Positions 32,986 to 44,640 of a stretch of 64,000 nt of DNA are shown piece by piece (position 1 is the first letter of the stretch; each line of letters opens with the position of its first letter). The notes below the pieces were generated by a model, which saw nothing but the letters and a program-made list of their open reading frames with translations, made no database searches and was not told where the DNA came from. The translations under genes and the position numbers were made by a program. Origin of the DNA: Persicaria tinctoria (Eukaryota > Streptophyta > Magnoliopsida > Caryophyllales > Polygonaceae); the NCBI GenBank assembly GCA_037127255.1, contig JBANSL010000017.1, forward strand, positions 45,889,745 through 45,953,744, in the 5' to 3' direction.

Positions 32986-34944
32986 ATTGGCGCCGTCCGT
33001 GGGGATTCGATCAAAGAGCCGTGAGATCGGATTCCCCAATCCAAAAAAAAAAAAAAATCAGACTGGCGGCGATGGCGGATGTGTAAACTGAAGAGAATCG
33101 TTGCAGCTGGCCAGGGGTAGGGTTGGGGTTGCCTTCGATTTGGCATTCCGCTCGCAGATGGAGGAAGCACTCACCGCTTCCCTCTCGCTAAACCCCCCTC
33201 GACCTCCTTTGCCACAGTTTCCTCCTCTCGGCAACAATCTCCGGCGAACTATGGTCGCGCCTTCAAACTCGGTGAATGGGAGGCGTTGGTGCGCGATAAG
33301 CTCAAGCAAGAGCGACGGGACAGGAAATTGATCGAAGCGGAGGTGAGAAAGACGAGGCTTGATCTTAGACACCGAGTTGCGGATCCAGAAATTGGAGAAG
33401 TCGATGCTTCAATCGTCTTCTCCGACGACGCGGTGAGAGAGCAAGGCGGCGTGGAGAGCCAGTGCCGGTGGTGGGACTGGAGTGGGTGTCGAGTTGCTGA
33501 CGGAGGAACAAGATTGCTCCAGGCCTCCCGTCGTAATTCTCCGCTCGCGAGTTGAGGGAAAGAGGGGCAATGGGAAATTGGCCTCCAACCATGACGCCAA
33601 TTTTTGGAGGTTGTCCTATCTGAAGGCGTCGTCAGCCTCGGATGACGGATCATGAGCCAGAGGGCGCCGGGACTCACCAGATACGCGTAGACCTGCTTCC
33701 CTGTCGCCAGTGGTGGCAGATCTAAAGTGGCAACCGATTCGGAAACGAGCGGTGGAAGGCTCGCCATTGGAATCGCCGATGAGGCGAGATGACGAAGATA
33801 GCTTCGGCTCCGGCATCGGCTCGACGATTGCTTGCTTCGACACGGCTCGGTGGATCGCGAACATCAACAACAACATCGGAGAGATACTCAAACATCGTTG
33901 TTGTCCATCGTTGTCGCCTGTGCATCCTCTCGTGCTTGGAAAAGCCATGCCGTCTGGAAATCGTCTGCTGCTGCTCTTCTAAATGCCGGACTATCAATGG
34001 AGGAGATGATAAACTAGGGAAACTATGAAACCTGCCTCAAAGACTTCAAATATCGCAATCGTGGCCCGCATTTTTCAGACAATTACTTAAAGTGTCCAAA
34101 CTTCAAAAATGACAGGTAAGCACCCTCCTCCAACCTAGATTATTAATTGATGTACGTAGGAGTTAATTGTAACCAAATTCAACCAGGAATTCTTAAATCT
34201 TATCGCCGAAATTACTAGATTATATATGATTTTCTTTACAATTATTCGTCCAACCTTCGCACTAATCGGATGAAGTACGAGTGATATTAGTTTAATTATT
34301 TCATGCTAAGTTTGATCTATTTGACTATTTATTCTATATTGATTGATATTAGTTTACTTGAGTTCCCGCCTAGTTTGTTCCCATTATCCCGATAGTCCCG
34401 TGTTTATCTTGGTTTGCTCCGTACGTATATTATGCAGTTTTGAATAGGACACTGTAAAAGGGATATGAGTACGAAACTCATCGAGTTCGATTTAGCGGTA
34501 ATCATATGGTCAAATCCGACCAGTGATGGTGGGACACCGATGCAACCAAAATGAGCTGAGGCATCGAGAGCTACAAGTCAAAGGTGTAATATTCTACCCA
34601 CCCCTAGCCAGGTCAAGAATAACACTACAACAAAATTGGGGCTAATGATGGCCACCAAGACTCCTATTACTCAAACAGAGCTAAGTTTTCTACTCCCTTA
34701 CTTACAGAGATTTTCTTAGTGAAGACATGATTGTTTGTTAATATTCTCCTTGAAAAAGTTTATTGAAAGATGAATGGGTAGGGGCATATAAAATGCTAGG
34801 GGCACTACACATTACAATACTAATCTTCTAATGACTTGATTGCTTTGAATTATGTAGAACTGCAATGTTTTTGATCAGGTGCAACGACTGTATATGTCAT
34901 GAAACGACGTCTTCAAAACTACAACAATTATTCGAAAAAGTGAA

Positions 34945-35345
34945 GATTCGCCTCTTAAGGCCAAACAAATGCCAGTTAAGGCAGAAGACTCGCCAATTAT
35001 GGCAAAGTAAATGCCAGCTAAGGCAGAAGACTCGCCACTTAAGGCCAACGAAATCGCCACTTAAGGCCAACGAAATCGCCACTTACGGTCAGTCCGACTC
35101 GCCACTTAAGGCCAACGAAATCGCCACTTACGGCCAATCCGAATCGCCACTTAAGGCCAATGAAATCACCACTTACGGCCAATCTGAATCGCCACTTAAG
35201 GCTAACGAAATCGCCACTTATGACCAATCCGAATAGCCACTTAAGGCCAATGAAATCGCCACTTACGGCCAATCCGAATCGCCACTTAAGGCCAAGAAAA
35301 TCGCCACTTACGGCCACCGGAAATAGCCAATTATGGCCAACCTAG
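34945..35345. repeat. 45 bp higher-order minisatellite (22 + 23 bp units)
   Basis: Alternating units of the types TCGCCACTTAAGGCCAACGA and TCGCCACTTACGGCCAATCC, together 45 bp, repeat about seven to eight times and decay at both ends. Because 45 is a multiple of three, frames stay open on both strands with 15-residue repeats, which explains the apparent ORFs at 34865-35236 and 35039-35317. It sits between the internal region and the polypurine tract, the zone where Tat-lineage elements are known to grow tandem repeats. Confidence 0.85.
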
Positions 35346-35484
35346 CCACTTCCGTCCAATAGCCAATTACGGGTTAAGCGATTGCCATCTACGGCAAAAT
35401 CGTCGTTCACTCGACAAATTTCGCCATGTACTTTTTTCGGCTTCCTTCATCATCGAGACATGAAGAAGAAACCCGAGGGGCAAT

Positions 35485-35870
35485 TGAGATAGGGAAAATC
35501 TCATCATCATAGCATAAGGGCGTTCTGGTCTTTTACCAATAAATTTGAGTATTCAATGCGGCATTGATCCTGCCGTTTCGCCTATTGATTACGATTACGG
35601 TTTCATGCATTAAGAGCATTGACCGAATTAAATACGGTAACCGTTTTTTCTATTTAATATCGTAACCGTTTCTTTTATTTTTGACTAGTATAAATACGAT
35701 GAGATGAATTCATATTGGGACGGACAATGACTGACTTGAGCGTCGGAGGGTCCTCCAGGGGAGACAAGCCTCGCCCCGACCTCGTTCGTTCTTGTTTTGC
35801 AGGCTAGAAATCGGATGGAGAGGATGATCGATCTCTTTCAACAACTATGATGCAGATTTTATGCATCACA
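35485..35870 (+). repeat. 3' LTR (386 bp) of the small LTR element
   Basis: Pairs with 32600-32985. Followed by the target duplication CTTAG at 35871-35875. Confidence 0.9.
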
Positions 35871-35875
35871 CTTAG

Positions 35876-36178
35876 TTCCCTGAATTGAAAGCACCACACG
35901 ACCAAATACAATTCATTGTCAAGAACTGCAGGTGAAATTAACGTTTTCCCTATATTAGTATTACTCTTCAATCATTGCTACTTTTGTTTATTTGTTTGCT
36001 TTAATTGCTATAACTTTATTGTCTTTTGCTCTAAATCATCTTCAGAACCACGAATCAGTCTTCTCTGTGAGATCGACTTCTACTTGCCTGATATACTAAT
36101 CTTTTATTTAGTGTGAGTTAGGTTATTAATTGCATTTGGGACCAGGAACAACCACACCATCATCATGCACGTCAACAG
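35876..36178 (+). repeat. Family A LTR 3' end fragment
   Basis: From about 35915 it matches 6960-7211 (TTGTCAAGAA through GGGACCAGGAACAA). No primer site follows, so this is a fragment or solo-LTR remnant. Confidence 0.6.
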
Positions 36179-36938
36179 TGATTTTATCTCATGTCGACAC
36201 ATGTGCTTGTCATAACGAAACCCCCTGGGTGTTGACACGGATTTCTACGGACATCATTGGGCCGATTTTTGGCTGATTTTATTAGATTTTTGTCTTATTT
36301 CTTTTAGAATATTTTAGATATGGATAGACCTTAGATAGACATTAGATAGAATAATATTTTCCTAAGATAAGATCTCTTTCCTTGGGGATTAAGTTTTAGT
36401 TTATTTTATAAACAAAGCATGTTAGGGGCTGATTTATACACACAAGACACAACTGAGTTACACAACATAGGAGGAACGGTTTTAAAGGGTTTTGTTTGGA
36501 GCATTTGAGCGAAAGCTTGGGGTGTATTATTGCTGTGATGGAACACTTGTTTCAAAGTTTTATTTAATTGCAATCTTAGTTTATGTTTTATTATTCTTCA
36601 ATCATGTTTTTTATTACAATGAGTGAGTAATTCTCTTATCTTCTAGGGTTTGGGTGAACCCAACAATTGGCATGTGTGCAGATTAATGAATTTATGACCC
36701 CTTTATGTTTTTATCTTCTACCTATGTGTTTAACCTTAGATGAGAACTAGGAAATTCTTTGTTGCAATTAAATTGAGAAATAAAGTTGTAAATTTGGTTA
36801 GTAATTAGGGTTTTCTAACGCGAGTTAAAAGAACCTAATTAAAAAGGGGTAGAAACAAGTAGGTCTTTTAGGTAAAAGTTGATTGGTTTACTTGTTTAGT
36901 CGATAAAAGCATGTTCTTTTCTATTATTCATTGATTAC
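36179..36938 (+). repeat. LTR fragment related to family C
   Basis: Contains a TATTTTAGATATGGATAGACC-type region and a segment like GGGTGAACCCAACAATTGGC, comparable with GGGTGAGCCCAACGATAGCC at about 51861 in family C. It ends where the family A LTR begins. No open frames of note. Confidence 0.4.
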
Positions 36939-38188
36939 TGATAATGCATATTTTAGGTAGGCATTATAGATAGATTTTATTACATTTGAGTGTTCATATT
37001 GCATGTGTTTTGTCTTATTTGCATTGTCTTTCATTTGAAGTATTCGAGTTCGGAATCTACGCTATATTGTGTGTTTATTCTGCAGTTTTAAAATCTGGCT
37101 TGAATGAAGGCTAGAGAGATTCAGAAGAGATGATTTTGGAGCATAAGACAGGCTAAGAAATGATCATCAAGGGAGCTAAGGAGTATAAAGTCGAAGACAA
37201 AGAAGAATCGTGAAGCCAGAGTAGCAGCACTCGCCGCTATTATACCGACGCCCGCCCGTCTCGCGGGTTCGGCAAATGCGAATTCGTCCGAGGATATTAT
37301 TATTTTACTCCCTAGGGTCTTGCTTGACTATTTTAGGTTTATATCTAGTCTATTTATAGCCGTGTGGAAAGACGAACATGAAGAAACAGAGAGAGAGAGA
37401 TACGTTGATTATGAGTTGCTAAACTCAGAGTTTTGCATGTGATTCGGAGACATGATTGGATGAATTGTGAAGATTTGATTTCATATTGTTATTCATGGGT
37501 TATTTCATTATCTTTTATCTTCATTGTTAAGTATTTGCACATGTCCTCTCTATGAATGATCATCTAGACAAAAACTGCATCTTTGCTAGCGATTCCTTTT
37601 GTAAGTTTGGTATCTTTGTGGCAAGCAAATTAAATTGATCCCGTGAAAGCATCAACTGTTTCTAAAGGATGACGACTATTGGTTTGTATTAATTTCTATG
37701 AGATTAGGGTTAAGAGCTCTATAACTTTGCATTCTTTTGATTCGTAATTGCATTGAGATTGATATTGCTAATTGGCCATCCACTTGGGTCTTTATGCTAT
37801 TCTATGTTGTATTTCATAGAATGTAAGTGATTGTCTCTCTATTGATCAATCTATCTAAGACAAGTTGGTGCAACTTTTGATATTAATTGCATTGCATTAA
37901 TTGAGAATAACAATAAAATCATTCTAAGGATTATTAACCTCAACCATTGTCAAGAATTATAGGTGAAACGTTTTCCTCATATTACTATTACTTTTCCATC
38001 ATTATTTCTTTTGAATTTTTTTTATTCAATTGTTTGCTACAAATTTATTGCTAATCTTGTCTGAGAATCATCATAAGAATTACGAACCAGTCTTCTTTGT
38101 GGGATCGACTCCTTACTTTTCTATTATACTAATCTTTTGTTTAGCATTGAGTTAGGATATTATTTGCATTTTGGAGACCAGGACCAAC
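36939..38188 (+). repeat. Family A LTR (about 1250 bp)
   Basis: Starts TGATAATGCATATTTTAGG and ends in the GAGACCAGGACCAA region. It carries the motif pair at 37226/37247 (21 bp), a TATTTATAG element near 37354, and a (GA)n run. It is followed within about 30 bp by family A gag sequence, but the primer site and gag N-terminus are missing, so this is a deleted 5' LTR junction. Confidence 0.65.
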
Positions 38189-38282
38189 TACTTATTTACA
38201 CCTGTTAAAAGCATCCCACCCATAACAACAACAACAACAACAACATTGAAAATCCACCAAGAAGAACCCTGATAGCCGTAAA

Positions 38283-41200
38283 TAGAGCTGGCAATTCGGG
38301 TCATCCAGCCGATTTTGGGTCGATCACATTCGGGTCGGGTACTGATGAGCCGGGTCAACTCGGGTCAAAATTTTGGTGTCGGTCTTGGTCGGGTTGGGTC
38401 GGGTCGGATTCGGTCAAAATGAAATTCAGATTGGTCGGGTTTCGGTCAGAATCGGGTTGGACCCATTCGGGTTTTCGGTCAAAATCGGGTCGGTCTCATT
38501 CGGGTTTCGGGTCGGTACTCGGGTCGGTCTCATTCAGGTTTCAAGTAGAAGCGGGTGAGGTCTACATTTTTTTTAAACTTTTAATCGTTTGGACTGAATT
38601 TGTTAAATGTTGTTGCAGGAGGATGGTCAAGTATGAAATAAATATGAAATAAAGTTCAGACTGACTTCCCTGTCTCAGCAAATAAATACAAGACTTCCTC
38701 CCGTTGTAGTAAGAGAATAGTCAGGATCGAATCCACGAGGAAGCACGTCAGCAGTTCTCAGGTAGCTGTAAATTCTTACAGACAGAGCAGCAGAAAAGAC
38801 AGAAACACAGAAATAACGAAAGAAACAGAAATAAAAGCAGAAGCAAAGAACAAAGCAAAACAGGAAAGACAAAGCAAAGCAGAAACTAAAAGCAAAGCAA
38901 AGGGCTCGTCGATCTCGACAAACAGCTACTCGAGATCGACCACAGCAGTCAGGCAAACCCGGCAAGGGCAACTCGATCTCGACCAAGTCAACTCGAGATC
39001 GACAAGGGTAAGTCAAGACAGAAACTTCAAAAATCGACAACAGAACAGAACTCAACTCGACCTAGACGAAGCGTACTCGAGATCGAGTACAACCAACTCG
39101 AGATCGGCAAGATCTCCTTCTGTATCGACAAGAATTGACAGAAAAATATAAATTGCAAATTCGAAACTAAAACTCAGATTTTTGACAGAAATAAATCAAT
39201 ATAATAAAAGACTTCCAAGACTAGGGTTTCAACACCACAACGATAACCATGCAAAGTAACACACAAAGGCATAAAAGATCATGCTTTCCATCAAATAGCT
39301 TTCGTCATTAACAAATAGGCATATAGAGGCTTTCGCATAAACCCTAATTGTTACTAACCCTTTTTCACATAATTAATCCAAGTTGCTTTAAGATCACTTT
39401 CGCTTCAATAACACAAACAAGGATCACCTTCAACTCTCGCAAAAGAATCATGCTCATAGGGATAGAAGATGAATCGCACAAAAAAGATCTGACCTTTATC
39501 GCATCGCCTCACATGGCCACCGTCGGGCTCACCCCAGCCCCAGAAGTGGGTGGACTACTCATGCCTCATTGCAATAACAGACATTGATTGATGAAAAGAA
39601 CTAAATTGCATTAAAACTAAATTCAAAAGCCTTTACAATCCTGGCAATCGACTTTCGCAGAAAGCCAAAACCCTAAAAACCTTAGAACTCCTAAACTTCT
39701 CTGTGGAACTACTTGTCTTTCTCCGAAAATTGAATATCTAAAACTGAGCCCCCTGGGTTTTATTTATAGCCTTCTAATCCTTGCTAATCAAAGATAGAAT
39801 ATCTATATCTATATCTAAAACTATATCTAAAATGCTTAAGGATAAATAAAAGCGATAAAGGAATTAAATCTAAATATATCTAAATTGTTTCAAGTGGATA
39901 AAACTCTCTTCTTCATGATAGATGTGGATAAATCGGATAGACTTTGCTTCTCCTCGGCTCCAAGGACTCTACATCGAGTAGAACTGCAATCAACGCGTCA
40001 CGCGGCTTCGGGAAATCTTCGTCGATCTCGACAAGGCGTGGTCGATCTCGACTAGGAAAGTCATCGACTGGGCCGACTTCGTCGTCTCGGCTAGCTGGTG
40101 CTCGATGTGGCTCGGACTTGGCTCACGGGTCTCGTCGACCTCGACAAGGGCTTGTCGACATCGAGTTGGGTCTTCCCTTCCGCTTCCGCGAGTTGCCCCT
40201 TCCGCTGGAGCGAGTAAGCTTTTCCGTCGGCTTGGTGCATCCCGCTGGCAGCGGGATTTTCCGCGGCAGCGAGACGTCCGCTGCAGCGAGTGGAGTCGCT
40301 GGCAGCGAGTGCCTCCATGTCGGCCTTGGCTTGTCGACTAGCTCTTCTTCTCGTCAACTCCGGGCGTGGCGCTGGGCTTCGTCGATCTCGACTAGGGCTT
40401 GTCGAGATCGAGTAGACTCCGGAAGTCGGGTTGGTCTGGCTTTCTCGATCAGGCTCTGTCGACCAAGGCTGCTCGGACATGCTCGTCTAGGTCGAGTAAG
40501 AGCTACTCGAGATCGAGTAGCCTGGGTTCTCGGTTCGATTCGACTGGTTCCGCTGCTTCTTTGACCTTGGACTTTTGTAGTGGTTTTCCGAGCTTTTCTG
40601 ACCTTCTGTAGAATTGCTGTAAAATGCCTCGATTTCTGCAAATTAAACAGAAACTGGTGTAGATTCCATAATTTGGCAAATAAACATAAACTACATAGGT
40701 TCTGTACTATCTAAGCCCAAATGAATGCAATGTATGCAGAAATCGATATAAAAGTTACTGTAAAACATGGCAGATTCAGCTCACAACATTAAATCATGTT
40801 CTTTCGGGAGTTTCGGGTAATCAATTTTATTAAATCGAATATGTAATTCATGTTATTTATGTATTTCAAAAAGTAGTTTAGTAAAATTAAATATGATTCA
40901 ATATATAATGTACTCATTGGTTCGTAAGCTCCAATGTTGTTAAAAACTCGATTCGATCCTACGATTCCGACGATCCTACGATCTAAAAATGGAAAAACGA
41001 TCCCGATCATTTTTTTTGCGATTATAACGATCCTATAAAATATCTATTATAAGAAATTTCTAATATTTATCCTTTATATCTAAGAAATTTTATTTTTAAA
41101 ATTTTACATTCGGGTTGGGAGTTGGGTCGGGTTGGGAGTCAGGTCGGGTTGAAATTCGGGTCGGGTTGGAATTTGGGTCGAGTCCGGGTTGAGTCAGGTT

Positions 41201-41357
41201 TGTCTGTATTTGGGTCACTTCGGATTTCGGGTCAACATCGGCCGGGCTCGGTTTCGGGTTCGAGTTATGCATAACGCCAAATTTTCGGGTTCAGTCGGGT
41301 TTTGGGTCGGGTGAGTCGGTCGGGTTTCTCGGGTCAGATCAAGAATTGCCAGCTCTA
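38283..41357. mobile_element. hAT-like non-autonomous DNA transposon with 15 bp TIRs and 8 bp TSD
   Basis: The termini TAGAGCTGGCAATTC and GAATTGCCAGCTCTA are perfect inverted repeats, flanked by the perfect 8 bp duplication GCCGTAAA (38275-38282 and 41358-41365). Without the nested LTR the element is about 0.9 kb, made of degenerate TCGGGT/GGGTCGGGTT repeats (38290-38550 and 41105-41340) and AT-rich sequence. No transposase. The 8 bp duplication and TAGAGCTGGCA ends fit the hAT superfamily. Confidence 0.85.
38608..40788 (-). repeat. Solo family B LTR (2181 bp) inside the hAT-like element
   Basis: Has the same TGTTG...CAACA ends as the LTRs at 19150 and 26092 and is flanked by the perfect 5 bp duplication TTAAA (38603-38607, 40789-40793). 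No internal sequence, so it is a product of LTR-LTR recombination. TATA at 39761-39768 (minus). TCGA-NN-TCGA pairs are present, and 40187-40320 holds an additional cassette of CGCTG-N-CAGCG words not seen in the other two LTRs. Confidence 0.9.
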
Positions 41358-42924
41358 GCCGTAAAGGAACCAAATCTGAGTGCACAACCGCTTGCAATCA
41401 GGCTTCTTGCTCTCCCTAAGGGTTCAAGATTTGAGTATAAATTTAATTGGTCTAGTATTTTGCCTAATTTTCATGAAAAGGCTGGAGATGAACCAAATAA
41501 ACATCTCACCGAGTTTGCTAGTGTCTATGACAAGCTGAAACCTCAAGGCCTGATGGATGACCAATTGATGCTTAGAATGTTTCCCTTTACTCTCAAGGAT
41601 GCATCTAGCTAGTGATTGGTTATATTATCTTTCTCCGGAAAGTATCACTACTTGGGTTAGATTGAAGAAACCTTTCCTTGAAAAGTACTTTCCTGCCACT
41701 TGGCTCAGCAAACTCAAGAAGGAATTGTCTAATATTGAGCAATCTCCTACAAAGAGATTGTATGAGTATCTTGAGACATTCAAGAAGCTTATAGGAAGGT
41801 CCCCACAACATGACATACCAGAAGATGATATATTCCTCCATCTTTATGAAGGCTTGGTTGATCAAGAGCATAGTGTAATCAATGCTACATGTGGAGGAGA
41901 TGTTTTAAACAAGACGCCTGAGGAAGCAATGCAAATCTTTGAGGATTTAGCCAATGCTTCAAAACAATATGGGAGACACCAAGGTATGAGAGGCGTTCAT
42001 AAATTGGACAAATCTGGAAATAGTCGCAGAGATAATCTGGGTAGGCTTGCTGAGATAGTCAAGAACATGGCTATGTAGATCTGACTCATCCCAATGACAA
42101 GTGCCCATTGATTCAAGAAGAGGTTGTTGATGTTAATGCAATGGATTATGGACCTCACTGAAACTTTGGTAACAATTTCTTCAATTCAAATTACAATTCA
42201 AACTATCAAAGTGGTTTCAACGACAAGGGTCAGCAACAACAAGTACCTTATCAAGGAAGGGACCAATTTGAGAACCGTTCAAGGGATCCTCAATAGGAGG
42301 ATAAAAAAGAAACTTTGAGGTTATTGTTGGATAAGATGAGTGTCCAAGATAAGCTATTGAGCCAAATAGACAAAGAGACATGAGAACTAAAAGCTAAGGA
42401 TTCAAGCAAGCTACCTTCGCAAGTGGTAGTTAATCTGAAGAAAAATGTAGGTGACATGATCCATAGAAGAGGAAAAAAGCCAAAACACCCACAAAAAGCA
42501 TGGAAGAAAGGCCTTGAGAAGCCATGGACGTGGGGAAGAAAGAGCAAGGATCTCAGATTTTATGACACCGTCAACCGGGGGCTCGCTGCCCCCTGCAGTT
42601 GTTGATCCATGTGTTAATTCCAATCCTACAATAAAGCAATCATCGGAAGAGTGGTCTTATGAGGCTTACAAGCATGACCCACCCTTTCCACATGCCTTGA
42701 GAGCCAATAGGAACTGCGAAGATGAGCAAATCTTGTATGATACCTTTGCGTATTGTGAGGTAACCATTCCGCTTTTGAACTTAATTAAGTCCGCGCCTCG
42801 CTATGTTAAGTTTTTGAATGAGTTATACACCATTAAGAAAAAGAAAAGGATGCATGAAGAGAAAAGAAAAGGTAAGCTTGAATGAAAATGTTTATGGTGT
42901 TTTGCAAAAGAGATTGTTTGAAAA

Positions 42925-43320
42925 GTGCATAGACCGGGTATGTTTACAATTCCATGTGCAATTGGAAATACTAAATTCACGAAAGCCATGTTGGATTTAG
43001 AAGCTTCAATTAATGTTATGTCTTATAACTTGTACATATTCTTGGGTCTGAATGCTCTGCCAGAAATAGGAGTTACAATACAACTCGCTAATCAATCTCA
43101 GATCAAACATAGAGGAGTTGTTGAGGATGTTTTAGTGAAAGTTAATGATTTAATTTTTCCTGCTGATTTCTTTATGTTAGATATATAACAAGGAATGCTT
43201 GAGCCACCAATCATCTTAGAAAGGTCAGTCCTAAGAACGGCAAAGACAAAGATTGATTGTTGTAAAAGTTCACTAACCATGGAGTTTGATGGTAGAAAGA
43301 TTGAGTTTTCTATTTATGAT
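42925..43320 (+). pseudogene. Second family A protease
   Basis: Encodes DLEASINVMSYNLY, where the active-site Gly of DLGAS is changed to Glu, then PIILERSVLRTAK, where the conserved GRPF is lost, with a stop at 43186. Preceded by a linker (42514-42885) with PLLNLIKSAPRYVKFL, as in the first copy at 10124. The active-site loss makes this copy catalytically dead. Confidence 0.7.
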
Positions 43321-43780
43321 CCTATTAAACTTTCTCTTGAAAATTCTTTGGACGTGTCTTATGCTAACAATGTTGATTGCAGTGAGGAACCTCATGATTT
43401 GTTAGAAATTCCTAAGGAAAAATATTTATTCAATGTTTAATCTTCTAAAATGCGAAATCTCATGTAGGGAAAGAAGAGCTCAAGATGAAGATTGAGAGTG
43501 TGCTTAGTCCACACAAACCTATTCTTCTACCCTATGAAAAGCTAATTCCAAATAGTGTGAAGGTTTTTGCAATTTCAGGACAACCTCTAGGAGAGATTCA
43601 AGTTCAAGAGAAGAAATGGATGAATGCTTGGATAGAGTGTTACACTTTCCAAGGGTGCCTGCACTTGTCAAGAAATGGACAAGTATAAAGGACTCTTTTA
43701 CTTGAGCCAAGAAGAGCAACACGTCGAGCCAAAGACGTGAAACTAAGGCGCTTTTTGGGAAGCAACCAAAGGTAAGTAGG
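43321..43780 (+). pseudogene. Second family A pol-end junction
   Basis: Same order as 10745-11240: LLEIPKEK, then LSPHKPILLPYEKLIPNS, then the R/K-rich tail ending near GSNQR. Reverse transcriptase and integrase are missing at the same place as in the first copy. Confidence 0.6.
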
Positions 43781-44640
43781 TAGTTTTCTTTGATTTTTGC
43801 ATTAGTTTTTCAATTAAATAAAGTAGGACAACTCTATTTGCCGTATTTTTGCAAGATTTTATATACGAACTAACATGTAAGTGAGTTTGAACGTAGAAAA
43901 AAAATGAAGTTGGAGCATTGGGAAAATCGACACCCGTCGCCCCTTCGGTGTGAGACACGGTGTTGATTTTGGATAATGCCATAGGATTTTAAATTTATCT
44001 ATCCTATATCTTTTTATCCTTACCATTCCATATAAATACCTTCCATCTTCTACTCTTTCTCAAACTTTTTCTCCAAGCAACACAAGAAACCATAAACCCT
44101 CCTACTCAAATCCAAATTCCAAAACCCTAGTTCCTTGAGTTTCAATCATAAAGCTTAATCTTTCCTATCCACCATCATCCATTCATCCCATCTTCAACCC
44201 CAAATCACAAATTCTATCGCTTACTACCCTTCATCCATCAATTTCAAATCCAATTCCTAAACCCCCATCAAAATTTAAGCATTTTCACCATCACACCCAT
44301 CCTTTTCACAAAAGAGGGATTTGAAACCAAGTTTTGCACTTCAACTCTTCAAGAAAGCAATCGGAAGGTATTTTGACGTCCGGACAGCGATGTTGAAATT
44401 CGGATTTCGAGATCACCATCGAACGGTGCCCGTTGCTCCCTGACCAACGCCCGCCGCTATTATAGTAAGGTTGTGTCTCGTTTTTTTTTAGAGTTGTCTT
44501 GTGTTCTTAATTTTTTTTGTACATTATGGATGTATGGCCAAATATGATTGTGCCTCAATACTTTGATGATATGGAAAAGGCATGTTGGTATAAGCTTGGT
44601 AATCGGATTTGAGCACAAACTACGTTTTTCGATATTGATG
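43781..44640 (+). other. 3' untranslated region and start of the degenerate extra ORF, family A copy 2
   Basis: Matches 11245-12060 with many changes. The motif pair GGTGCCCGTT (44426) and AACGCCCGCC (44447) is 21 bp apart, in the same relative place as 11883/11903 of the other copy. Similarity fades near 44640 and no 3' LTR follows. Confidence 0.5.

Larger units (their letters stand above)
32600..35870 (+). mobile_element. Small non-autonomous LTR element (3271 bp), Tat-like features
   Basis: 386 bp LTRs at 32600-32985 and 35485-35870, a perfect 5 bp target duplication CTTAG (32595-32599 and 35871-35875), a primer site TGGCGCCGTCCGTGGGGA at 32988-33005 and a polypurine tract near 35464-35480. 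By eye the LTRs differ at about 12 positions (about 3%). The internal region has no recognisable gag or pol: 33060-34020 is GC-rich with frames open on both strands but no motif, and 34945-35345 is a minisatellite. The primer site and 3' tandem repeats recall Tat-lineage elements; the lineage is inference. Confidence 0.85.
38215..42330 (+). pseudogene. Second family A gag, split by a hAT-like insertion
   Basis: Gag begins with an (AAC)n-encoded Asn run (38226-38250) and PPRRTL, is interrupted after GCCGTAAA at 38282 and resumes at 41358/41366 with KEPNLSAQPLAIRLLALPKG. Pieces 41346-41612 and 41599-42078 give the gag core to KNMAM. A stop at 42076 and a deletion remove most of the zinc knuckle, and the G/N/Q-rich C-terminus follows to 42300. 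Without the insertion it aligns well to the 7320-9960 copy and supplies the gag segment that copy lost. Pseudogene. Confidence 0.7.

Noticed and set aside
33249..33767. 172-codon minus-strand frame in the small LTR element
   Set aside because: GC-rich sequence gives open frames in most phases; no motif or homolog is recognised, so no gene is called.
35039..35317. Open frame with 15-residue repeats on the minus strand
   Set aside because: The frame exists on both strands because the repeat unit is 45 bp, a multiple of three. No start context or domain; repeat artefact.
34945..35345. Regular repeats with spacers resembling a CRISPR array
   Set aside because: There is no variable spacer of constant size, the units alternate as a 45 bp tandem repeat, and the context is a plant LTR element. 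It is a minisatellite.
38290..38550. Telomere-like or interstitial telomeric repeat
   Set aside because: The words are TCGGGT/GGGTCGGGTT and degenerate, not TTTAGGG, and they lie within a hAT-like element with a target duplication.
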